Shown here: positions 33,564 through 41,557 of the stretch, piece after piece | Numbering within the stretch: position 1 is the first letter of the stretch | Layout of the letters: each line of letters opens with the position of its first letter | Assembly: GCF_008086115.1 (NCBI RefSeq) | Contig: NZ_VSIY01000017.1 | Location: forward strand, 1 to 64,000 | Length of the DNA stretch: 64,000 bases | DNA from: Maritimibacter fusiformis | GTDB lineage: Bacteria > Pseudomonadota > Alphaproteobacteria > Rhodobacterales > Rhodobacteraceae | Reading direction: 5' to 3' | Translations under genes and position numbers: made by a program | Notes under the pieces: model-generated | What the model was told of the DNA's origin: nothing | Databases searched by the model: none | The model's input: only the letters and a program-made list of their open reading frames with translations

Positions 33564-34595
33564 ATGTATTCCGAGACCGAAGACCTCGTGCGCGATCTGG
33601 CAGAAAATGCCGAAGGCGTCTGTCGTGCCTACCTTCCCGCCGGACGGCGGGAAGGATCCTACTGGATCGTCGGCGATTTGCAGAACAACCCCGGCCGGTC
33701 ACTCTTCGTGCGGTTGACGGGCCCTGCGTCGGGACCAGGGGCAGCGGGCAAGTTTACGGATGGGGCCACAGGCGAGCATGGCGATCTCCTGGACATCATC
33801 CGCGCCCGGACGGGGATCACGCGCTTCCCCGACCTTCTCACCGAGGCCCGAGCGCATCTTGGCCGTCCGCAGCCGGTCGTCCCGGATAGGCAAGAGCCGA
33901 GGAAGGCCAAGACCCCCGGTGGCACGCCAGCGGCGGCGGCGCGCTTGTTTGCTGCCTCGAACCCGATCACAGGCACGCTTGCTGAGACCTACCTCCGTTC
34001 CCGAGGCATCACCCAATTTGGGGCGAACGGCGCCTTACGCTTCCACCCGAAGTGCTGGCAGCGGGAAGAGGGGCAGACCCGGAGCATCCCCAGACCGGCG
34101 ATGATCGCGGCGGTTACCGATGGGGCAGGGGCCGTGCAGGGCGTGCATCGCACCTGGCTGGCGCCTGACGGACAGGGGAAGGCGGCAGTGAATCCACAGC
34201 GTCGGGCTATGGGTCACCTCCTCGGCAATGCAGTCAGGCTGACCCCGCAGGACGACATCCTCGTCATCGGCGAAGGCATCGAAACCATGTTGTCCCTGTC
34301 CGAGGCGATTCCCAGCCTGCCCGTCTGGGCGGCGCTCTCGTCGGGACACCTCGGGGCGGTCCTGTTGCCGGAGGGGCTCAAGCGCCTTTACGTCGCGATC
34401 GATCGCGATCCGGCCGGGCAGCGCGCGGCAAAGAAGTTGAGCGCCAGAGCCTCCGAGGTCGGGGTGGGCGTGCGGGTGCTGGAACCGCGGCTCGGGGATT
34501 TCAACGATGATCTTCGGGCGAACGGCAAGGACGCGCTGCGCCAGCATCTGGCAGGTCAGATCGGGCCAGAGGATCGGCATCGCCTGCCCAGCTGA
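33564..34595 (+). CDS. Toprim / DUF7146 primase-like protein
   Basis: A 343-aa protein. The N-terminus (YLPAGRREGSYWIVGDLQNN, KFTDGATGEHGDLLDIIRAR) resembles the DUF7146 region of plasmid primase-like proteins. The C-terminal Toprim fold has the acidic motifs ILVIGEGIETMLSLSEA (Glu) and RLYVAIDRDPAGQRAAKKL (D-x-D), as in DnaG-type primases. No zinc-finger CHC2 motif is seen, so primase activity is uncertain. It is co-transcribed with the upstream methyltransferase/helicase. Confidence 0.75.
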   Translation: MYSETEDLVRDLAENAEGVCRAYLPAGRREGSYWIVGDLQNNPGRSLFVRLTGPASGPGAAGKFTDGATGEHGDLLDIIRARTGITRFPDLLTEARAHLGRPQPVVPDRQEPRKAKTPGGTPAAAARLFAASNPITGTLAETYLRSRGITQFGANGALRFHPKCWQREEGQTRSIPRPAMIAAVTDGAGAVQGVHRTWLAPDGQGKAAVNPQRRAMGHLLGNAVRLTPQDDILVIGEGIETMLSLSEAIPSLPVWAALSSGHLGAVLLPEGLKRLYVAIDRDPAGQRAAKKLSARASEVGVGVRVLEPRLGDFNDDLRANGKDALRQHLAGQIGPEDRHRLPS

Positions 34596-34957
34596 GCTGC
34601 ATCGCGCAGGGGGGGCTGGGAGTGCGTGGCAGGGGGCTGCATCCCAGTCGTGGCTCTGGATCGTCGTCCTGACCCCATCCAGGTCCTTGCGCATCCACCC
34701 GTCACCCGAGCGGCCTTCAAGAGATGGGCAGGCCGTCAAAGCGGTTGCCCCTGCAAGGTCGGCAGGGAACCTATTTCCGCCGGCGGCAAAGCCGCCTTTG
34801 CATCGCGAGACAAATAGCTTCCCTGCGGACCTCCTCCACGCTGTTCCGGCCCCGGTGAAGCCGGGGTGAAGGGGCAACCGCCCCGACGGCTCGGGTCTGC
34901 CCATGAAGGCCGCGCGGGATGACGCGCGGACGAGACAGGCCCGGAGGTAAGAAACCG
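34596..34957. other. GC-rich intergenic region with two hairpins
   Basis: No gene is supported. Two tandem hairpins occur near the end: CCCCGG-TGAAG-CCGGGG (34850-34866) and GGGGC-AACC-GCCCC (34871-34884). They lie about 70 bases before the DUF2493 start and may terminate transcription or structure the leader of that gene. Confidence 0.45.
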
Positions 34958-35890
34958 ATGACGATCCAGACCCACGACGACGCGTATGAACCCGCCCATA
35001 GCGCATCCCAGACCGCCCATGCACTCGACGAGCTCCAGCTCTACGGCTATCGCTCCTTTGACGAGCCCGATCCGCGCCCGATGCCCGATGGGCAGCGCCT
35101 CGCCGTCGCCGTCGCCGACATCTTCGACGCCCTCGTCGCGACCCTGGAAGACACCCGCATGGAACCCGACCTCGAAGAGGTGCTCTGGGGCCAGGTCAAC
35201 CTCTTCCACCGCGCCACGGCCCGGATCGAGCGGACGCTCGATGAGAACGAGCAGGCGCAGCGCCGCCTCCAGCGCGAGCAGGACGGCTCCGAAGTGAAGT
35301 CCGTCGAACTCGAGCGCCTGACGGCCGAAGGCCTGACTCTCGTTGAACGGCGCAACTGCATGGACATGATGCGCGATCACGCCGCCACCGAGTTCGTCCA
35401 TCACACGGGATCGACCTGGCGCCCCCGCACCGGCTCGATGGTGAACCGCCAGCACATGACCGCAGCGCTCATCGACAGCCGCGATTTCCTGGCCGCCAAG
35501 CGCCGCGCCGAGACCGAGGTAATGCTTCCCGCAGGCCCCAAGGTCGCCCTCACCGGCGGGACCGATTTCAACGATCATCGCCTGATCTGGGGCAAGCTCG
35601 ACCAGGTCCGGACCAAGTATCCCGACATGGTCCTTCTGCACGGTGGCAGCCCCAAGGGCGCAGAGCTCATCGCCGCCAAATGGGCCGAGGCCCGGGGCGT
35701 GACGCAGGTGGCCTTCAAGCCTGACTGGACCAAGCACGCCAAGGCTGCCCCCTTCAAGCGCAACGACGCGATGCTGGAGGTGCTCCCGGTCGGGGTCCTT
35801 GTCTTCCCCGGAACCGGTATCCAGGAAAACCTCGCCGATAAAGCCAAAAAGCTGGGCATCCCGGTCATGAAGTTCGAGAAGGGGGCGTGA
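34958..35890 (+). CDS. DUF2493 domain plasmid protein
   Basis: A 310-aa protein. The C-terminal 120 residues carry the DUF2493 Rossmann-like fold related to nucleotide-sugar or lysine-decarboxylase-like proteins: KVALTGGTDFNDHRLIWGKL, MVLLHGGSPKGAELIAAKWA and VLVFPGTGIQENLADKAKKL. The N-terminal 150 residues are helical and charged (LEDTRMEPDLEEVLWGQVNL). ATG 34958 follows CGGAGGTAAGAAACCG. Function unknown; common on Rhodobacteraceae plasmids. Confidence 0.75.
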   Translation: MTIQTHDDAYEPAHSASQTAHALDELQLYGYRSFDEPDPRPMPDGQRLAVAVADIFDALVATLEDTRMEPDLEEVLWGQVNLFHRATARIERTLDENEQAQRRLQREQDGSEVKSVELERLTAEGLTLVERRNCMDMMRDHAATEFVHHTGSTWRPRTGSMVNRQHMTAALIDSRDFLAAKRRAETEVMLPAGPKVALTGGTDFNDHRLIWGKLDQVRTKYPDMVLLHGGSPKGAELIAAKWAEARGVTQVAFKPDWTKHAKAAPFKRNDAMLEVLPVGVLVFPGTGIQENLADKAKKLGIPVMKFEKGA

Positions 35891-35974
35891 GCCCCCGACT
35901 TCAATCCGGGACAGAACATTGTGGAAACGTCGAAGAGCGCTTGATATTGTGGTCTGGAGAGGGGCACCAACAAC

Positions 35975-36241
35975 ATGTTCGACACATCGCAGCAAATGGA
36001 AGTGTTCCCGACGACGGTCGATCTCAAGCGGATCGACCCGTCTCTCAACATGCGGCGCTTCTATCGAATGAGCGTTCAGCCGGACCTGTTTGGCGGCGCA
36101 TGCCTTGTGCGGGAATGGGGCCGTATCGGGTTTCGAGGGCAGATGCTAATCGAACAGCACCCGGACGAGGGGCATGCTGTGACCGCCCTATTGAAGCTCG
36201 CAGCCACGAAGCATCGCCGAGGATACTTGCGTTCTAGCTAG
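35975..36241 (+). CDS. WGR-domain protein (88 aa)
   Basis: A stand-alone WGR domain: KRIDPSLNMRRFYRMSVQPD, LVREWGRIGFRGQMLIEQHP and the end ATKHRRGYL. WGR domains occur in PARPs and bind nucleic acid ends; single-domain versions are frequent on plasmids. The motif order and length fit the domain exactly. No partner gene is evident. Confidence 0.8.
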   Translation: MFDTSQQMEVFPTTVDLKRIDPSLNMRRFYRMSVQPDLFGGACLVREWGRIGFRGQMLIEQHPDEGHAVTALLKLAATKHRRGYLRSS

Positions 36242-36383
36242 CTGATCCTTTGTGGTTTGATAGTCCAGTGCCAGTCCCTGGGGTATCGACGCCTGAATGG
36301 TCGACTTCCAAGGCAACGTCTTGAAATTCGATTGATAATCTCGGTGTCACTCCCTAAGGTTGTCGCAGGCCCAGAAAATGGGC

Positions 36384-36402
36384 GCGCATAGTTACAATGC
36401 GC
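36384..36402. promoter_or_regulatory. Inverted repeat upstream of brxR (candidate BrxR operator)
   Basis: GCGCAT (36384-36389) and ATGCGC (36397-36402) with a 7-base spacer, 22 bases before the brxR GTG. BrxR regulators of BREX loci bind inverted repeats next to their own gene. Confidence 0.45.
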
Positions 36403-36424
36403 ATTGGGATACCGGGAGGCTAGG

Positions 36425-37321
36425 GTGGATAACGACAGGTCAGAACTTCGATGGGGAGTCGAGCAACGTCTCGAGTTCATAGAGTTCCGCTTGTTCTGGG
36501 AGGGGCATGTAAACCGGAGTGACCTCATGGATCAGTTCGGTGTCTCGGTCAACCAAGCGTCCACTGACCTGAATCGCTACATCGGCTTTGCTCCGGCGAA
36601 CATGGTCTACGACAAGAGTGCGCGGACTTATGTGCGAGGCAGTGCTTTCCAACCACAATTTCTAGAACCTGATGCCAGTCGCTATCTAGCTCAGCTACGG
36701 TCCGTGGCCGAAAACATTCTTGACCGTGAAGACTCTTGGATCGCTAATCTTCCGTCCTTTGCCTCTGCGTCGACGCCGGTCCGTGGTGTTGACCCCGTGA
36801 CGCTTCGGTCCGTTGTGGGAGCGATCAGGCGATCCGAAGAGATAGAGATACGATACCAGTCCCTTTCCAGCCCAGATCCGCGGTGGCGTTGGATTGCGCC
36901 TCACGCGATTGCCTTCGATGGATTTCGCTGGCACGCCCGCGCGTTTTGTCTAACCGACGAGTGTTTCAAGGATTTCCTTCTTTCCCGGATGATTGGGATT
37001 CGTGGCTCACGCGAAAGCGGGAAAACGGCCGATGATGATCTCGACTGGAATTCAGAAGTCGTCCTCGAAGTGGCTCCTCATCCCGAACTGTCAGAAACGC
37101 AGGCTAAGGTCATTGCCCTCGACTACGGGATGCGTGGCGGCAGCGCGAAGATAAAGGTGCGCCGCGCGCTGCTCTACTACGCGCTGAGGCGCTTGGGATT
37201 GGATACAGATCCCGCCGCCCGGCGCCCGCAAGACCAACAGATTGTCCTGATGAACGCCCCCGAAATCGGGCACTCGATACCGAGCGTCTCGGCGTCCGTG
37301 AGCGGAGGCGTAAGCGGATGA
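36425..37321 (+). CDS. brxR: BrxR, WYL-domain regulator of BREX
   Basis: A 298-aa BrxR-type transcription factor. The N-terminal winged helix (EQRLEFIEFRLFWEGHVNRS DLMDQFGVS region, about 8-50) precedes a WYL domain (about 125-190: SEEIEIRYQSLSSPDP, RWIAPHAIAFDGFRWHARAF) and a C-terminal dimerisation part. BrxR represses BREX expression and WYL domains sense nucleic-acid-like ligands. GTG 36425 is preferred because GGGAGG lies 6 bases upstream; TTG 36404 is an alternative. Overlaps brxF by 4 bases (ATGA). Confidence 0.8.
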   Translation: MDNDRSELRWGVEQRLEFIEFRLFWEGHVNRSDLMDQFGVSVNQASTDLNRYIGFAPANMVYDKSARTYVRGSAFQPQFLEPDASRYLAQLRSVAENILDREDSWIANLPSFASASTPVRGVDPVTLRSVVGAIRRSEEIEIRYQSLSSPDPRWRWIAPHAIAFDGFRWHARAFCLTDECFKDFLLSRMIGIRGSRESGKTADDDLDWNSEVVLEVAPHPELSETQAKVIALDYGMRGGSAKIKVRRALLYYALRRLGLDTDPAARRPQDQQIVLMNAPEIGHSIPSVSASVSGGVSG

Positions 37322-37776
37322 TCGAGGCACTTGAACGCGTTGTTGACGATCTTGCTGTGGTGAACAGCAAACTATTGCTGCTGATAGGCGCGCCAAATTC
37401 CGGGAAAAGCGACTTGCTTCGCCAACTGGCTGGACGTCGAAAGCTGCACATCCTCAACATTGGAGCTGCCCTCGGGCGAGAACTGCTGACAATCCCGAGC
37501 CCCAGGAGACACCTTCAAGCAGCCGACCTTCTGAAAGGGTTGGCGGATGAGTTTTCGCGGGAAGGGCTTCTCCTCATGGACAATCTCGAACTCCTGTTCG
37601 ATCAGGAGTTGAAGCTAAGTCCGCTCGATTTGCTCCGGCGGCATTCTCAGGCGCGACGCGTTGTTGCGGCTTGGCCGGGGACGCTCACAGACAACAGGCT
37701 GTCGTATGCCACGACAGGACATCCAGAATATCAGGACTACAGCTGTGATGGCGTGGTTCCGTTCAGAGTAAATTGA
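37318..37776 (+). CDS. brxF: BrxF, small P-loop BREX-3 protein
   Basis: A 152-aa P-loop protein: Walker A LLLIGAPNSGKSDLLRQLAG (about 20-36) and Walker B-like GLLLMDNLELLFDQ (about 83). The end has ATTGHPEYQDYSCDGVVPF. Size, motifs and position between brxR and brxC identify BREX-3 BrxF. Its role is unknown but it is required in type 3 loci. Confidence 0.85.
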   Translation: MIEALERVVDDLAVVNSKLLLLIGAPNSGKSDLLRQLAGRRKLHILNIGAALGRELLTIPSPRRHLQAADLLKGLADEFSREGLLLMDNLELLFDQELKLSPLDLLRRHSQARRVVAAWPGTLTDNRLSYATTGHPEYQDYSCDGVVPFRVN

Positions 37777-37790
37777 AAGGAAATCTCGAG

Positions 37791-40700
37791 ATGGCAATGC
37801 GTTACGGCGATCTCATTCAATTTGAGCCCATTGAATCGGTTATTCAGCTTCTCGATGCAGATCGTCCTGATGAAGCCAAGAAGCTTGTGTCCACCTATGT
37901 CATCTCGGATGACATGGCCGACCGCATCGCCAAGCTCATGATCCCGCAGCTCTCCTTCGATGAGGCTGTGGACCACAAAGGCGTCTTGGTGGTCGGGAAC
38001 TACGGCACTGGTAAGTCGCACTTGATGTCGGTGCTGTCACTTGTCGCTGAAGATGAGGCATATCTGCCGATGATCCAGCACCCCAAAGTGGCGGAGGCTG
38101 CAAAGACAATTGCGGGCCGCTTCAAAGTGCATCGGATTGAGATTTCGAGTCAGATGTCATTGCGCGACATCATCACCCAACAGCTTGAGGTGTTCCTGGA
38201 AAAGCACGGCGTGACATATGCATTCCCGCCTGCCGACAAAGTTATCAATAACAAGGCTGCGTTCGAGGAGATGATGTCGGCTTTTGCGGAGGTTCACCCT
38301 GATCAAGGTGTTCTCCTCGTTGTCGACGAGTTTCTCGAATACCTGCGGTCGCGAAAAGACCACGAACTGGTACTCGACTTGTCCTTCCTCCGCGAGATCG
38401 GAGAGGTTACCAAACATCTCCGGTTCCGTTTCGTTGCAGGCGTTCAGGAAGCGATCTTCGATAGCAGCCGCTTTCAACATGTGGCGGATAGCCTGCGGAG
38501 GGTGAAGGACCGCTTCACTCAGGTTTTGCTGGCAAGACAAGATGTCAGTTTCGTTGTCGCGGAACGTCTCTTGAAGAAGTCCGCGGACCAGCAGGACAAG
38601 ATCCGCGCTTACCTTGCGCCATTCTCGAAATTCTATGGCTCAATGAATGAGCGGATGGACGAGTATGTGCGTTTGTTCCCAGTACACCCAGACTACATCG
38701 GGACGTTTGAGCGCCTGGTCTTCACCGAGAAGCGGGGCGCGTTGGTGACCTTGCGTGATCAGATCCAGGCAATCCTTGATGATGAAGTCCCTTCAGATCG
38801 GCCCGGTCTAATCGGCTTCGACAAGTTTTGGGACACTGTCGCAACAAACTCCGTCTTGCGCTCAGATCCGAATATCGGGCCAGTGCTCAAGGTCTCAGAA
38901 GTGCTTGCGGAGAGGGTCTCCAAGGCGTTCACCCGGCCGGCCTACAAGCCGATGGCGCTTCGCATCATTGACGGCCTTTCGGTCCACCGCCTGACGACGG
39001 GCGGGGACATCTATGTTCCTGTCGGACCGACGGCCGAGGAACTGCGCGACACGCTTTGCCTGTTTCAGCCGGGTATTGAAGACATGGGTGGCGACCCGTC
39101 TGACGACCTACTCACCGCGGTCCAGACCACGCTTCGAGAGACCCTCAAGACGGTGAACGGTCAGTTCATCTCCAAGGCGCCAGACACCGAGCAATACTAT
39201 CTCGACCTGAAAAAGGACGTCGATTACGACGCGCAAATCGAGAAGCGCGCCGAGGCTCTTTCGGAGGATGCGCTCGATCGCGCTTACTACGGCGCCATTC
39301 GCCAACTCATGGAGCGCACGGACGAGTCCAGCTACGTGACGGGACACCAGATTTGGCAATACCAGATCGAGTGGCAGGAGCGTCGCGTCGAACGGATTGG
39401 CTATCTGTTCTTTGGCGCGCCGAACGACCGGCCGACCGCTCAGCCAGAGCGGGATTTCTATTTGTACTTCATCCAGCCCTTCGATCCCCCGCGTTTCCGT
39501 GATGAGCAGAAGCCCGACGAGGTCTTCTTCCGTCTGAAATCACCAGACGAAACCATCAAGCGATTGCTGAGCTTCTACGCCGCCGCCCAGGAACTGGCCT
39601 CCACGGCAAGTGGTGGCGCGAAAGGCGTGTATCTCGACCGCGCTCGCGATGCGCTGCGCGAAATGAGCAAATGGCTGCAGGAAAAACAGCTGGAGGCATT
39701 CGAGGTCACGTTCCAAGGCAAGTCCAAGACACTTCGTGACTGGACCAAAGGCATTTCACTCAGGGACAAAGCGCGCTTGGGGCCGGACGAGCGCATCAAC
39801 TTCCGCGACGTCGTCAACGTGATCGCGGGGATCGCGCTAAGCAGCCGGTTCGCCGATGTTTCGCCCGAATACCCAACATTCTCGGCGCTCGTGACGGAGT
39901 CCAACCGAAAGCAGCTCATTGGAAATGCGCTTCATGCTCTCACAGGGAGCAACCGTACGAAAGACGCTGTGATCGTCCTGGATGGCCTCGAAATGCTCGA
40001 TGGTGATCGCATCGATCCGGTTCAATCTCGATACGCTCAGGAGGTTCTCGCGCGGCTGAAGGCCAAAGGTCATGGGCAAGTGCTTAACCGCAGTGAGTTG
40101 CTCGTTGGAAATGCGGATATCGAATATTTCAGCCCAGACAAGTACCGGCTCGAGACCGACCTATTGGTTACGGTGCTTGGGTCACTGGTCTATTCCGGTG
40201 ACATTGTCCTCGCGATTACCGGGGACAAAATTGACTCCGGCAAGATCGGGCTTCTCGCGGATCGTCCGCTCGATGAGTTGAAGCAGTTCAAGCATGTTGA
40301 GGCGCCGAAGGAGATCAACGTTGCCGTGCTCCGGTCACTCTTCGAGATGCTGGAGTTGCCGCCGGGTCTCGCGCAGCAAGCAACTCAAGGCTCGGATGAA
40401 CCGGTCAAGGCGCTTCAGGAGGAAGTCAGCAAGCTCACAAAACGTGTGCTTGCAGCATCCACTGACATGGCGAACCGGCTTAGCTTTTGGGGCCAGCCTC
40501 TCCTGCGCGAGGAAGAGATTCGCGACTGGAGATCGAAGCTCGACGAGCTCAAGGCCTTCTCGGAAAGCCTGTCGCCCTATAACACGGTCGGCAAGCTCAA
40601 AAATCTGCGCATTGGGTCTGACGATATCGCAGCCCAGAAAAAGAACCTTGAGGTTCTGAACTCCGTGGAAGGACTCATCAGCCTGATCGGCGAACTCGGG

Positions 40701-41522
40701 AACACGGCAAGCTATCTTGGCCAGGCCGAGATGGTGCTGCCGTCTGACCACGCATGGGTGAAGCAGGCTCAGGACACGCGCAAGCAGGTCCTCGATGCAT
40801 TGTCGACGAGCCGAACTGGACAGAATGGATCCGAACACCGGCAGACGCTCGCCAAGCTGAAAAAAGACTACGTGACGGCGTATGTCAGCCTGCACAGCAA
40901 GGCGCGTCTCGGGGTGTCCGAGGACAAGACGAAGACCGCGCTGCGCAAGGACTCTCGGCTCGTCGGCATGCGGGCTCTGGCGAATATCTCGCTGATGCCG
41001 ACAAGCCAGCTCACCACGTTCGAGGAGAAGCTCGACAAGTTGAAGAGCTGCGCCTCGCTGATCGACTCCGAACTGGCGGCCAGCCCGGTTTGCCCGCACT
41101 GCAACTTCCGCCCGGCGAATGAGCAGGGCGACATGCTGCCCGCGGCCAATGTGCTCAAACAGCTCGATGATGAGCTCGATCAATTGCTGGACGGATGGGT
41201 GCAGACGCTTCTCGACAACCTCGAGGATCCGATCATCCAGTCCAACTTTGAACTGCTGAAGGAAGGGTCGCGCAAGATCGTCACCGGCTTTGTCGACAGC
41301 AAGTCATTGCCCGATCCCGTCACGCCCGAGTTCATCAGCGCTGTGCAAGAGGCGTTGTCCGGTCTCGACAAGGTCGTCGTGTCGGGCAGCGACATTCGGC
41401 AGGCCCTGCTTCAGGGGGGGTCGCCCGCGACGCCCGAAGACCTGCGCAAGCGGTTCGAGGCGTTCCTGACCGACCGCTGCAAAGGCAAGGACACGACCAA
41501 GCTGCGCTTCGTGGTCGAGTGA
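37791..41522 (+). CDS. brxC: BrxC/PglY-like BREX ATPase
   Basis: A 1243-aa AAA-like ATPase, the largest BREX subunit. Walker A VVGNYGTGKSHLMSV at residues 68-81 and Walker B LLVVDEFLEYL at about 175. Later regions are helical, and a CPHC half zinc site occurs near the C-terminus (SPVCPHCNFRPANEQGD). BrxC oligomerises and works with PglX and PglZ to recognise and block phage DNA. ATG 37791 is chosen because AAGGAAATCTCGAG precedes it; the frame opens 18 bases earlier over the brxF stop. Confidence 0.9.
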   Translation: MAMRYGDLIQFEPIESVIQLLDADRPDEAKKLVSTYVISDDMADRIAKLMIPQLSFDEAVDHKGVLVVGNYGTGKSHLMSVLSLVAEDEAYLPMIQHPKVAEAAKTIAGRFKVHRIEISSQMSLRDIITQQLEVFLEKHGVTYAFPPADKVINNKAAFEEMMSAFAEVHPDQGVLLVVDEFLEYLRSRKDHELVLDLSFLREIGEVTKHLRFRFVAGVQEAIFDSSRFQHVADSLRRVKDRFTQVLLARQDVSFVVAERLLKKSADQQDKIRAYLAPFSKFYGSMNERMDEYVRLFPVHPDYIGTFERLVFTEKRGALVTLRDQIQAILDDEVPSDRPGLIGFDKFWDTVATNSVLRSDPNIGPVLKVSEVLAERVSKAFTRPAYKPMALRIIDGLSVHRLTTGGDIYVPVGPTAEELRDTLCLFQPGIEDMGGDPSDDLLTAVQTTLRETLKTVNGQFISKAPDTEQYYLDLKKDVDYDAQIEKRAEALSEDALDRAYYGAIRQLMERTDESSYVTGHQIWQYQIEWQERRVERIGYLFFGAPNDRPTAQPERDFYLYFIQPFDPPRFRDEQKPDEVFFRLKSPDETIKRLLSFYAAAQELASTASGGAKGVYLDRARDALREMSKWLQEKQLEAFEVTFQGKSKTLRDWTKGISLRDKARLGPDERINFRDVVNVIAGIALSSRFADVSPEYPTFSALVTESNRKQLIGNALHALTGSNRTKDAVIVLDGLEMLDGDRIDPVQSRYAQEVLARLKAKGHGQVLNRSELLVGNADIEYFSPDKYRLETDLLVTVLGSLVYSGDIVLAITGDKIDSGKIGLLADRPLDELKQFKHVEAPKEINVAVLRSLFEMLELPPGLAQQATQGSDEPVKALQEEVSKLTKRVLAASTDMANRLSFWGQPLLREEEIRDWRSKLDELKAFSESLSPYNTVGKLKNLRIGSDDIAAQKKNLEVLNSVEGLISLIGELGNTASYLGQAEMVLPSDHAWVKQAQDTRKQVLDALSTSRTGQNGSEHRQTLAKLKKDYVTAYVSLHSKARLGVSEDKTKTALRKDSRLVGMRALANISLMPTSQLTTFEEKLDKLKSCASLIDSELAASPVCPHCNFRPANEQGDMLPAANVLKQLDDELDQLLDGWVQTLLDNLEDPIIQSNFELLKEGSRKIVTGFVDSKSLPDPVTPEFISAVQEALSGLDKVVVSGSDIRQALLQGGSPATPEDLRKRFEAFLTDRCKGKDTTKLRFVVE

Positions 41523-41557
41523 ACTTCCGCCAACCAATTTTGAGATGAGACGAACCG

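Noticed and set aside
34736..35995. Long minus-strand open frame (419 codons)
   Set aside because: Antisense to the DUF2493 gene; the product is a low-complexity shadow of it.
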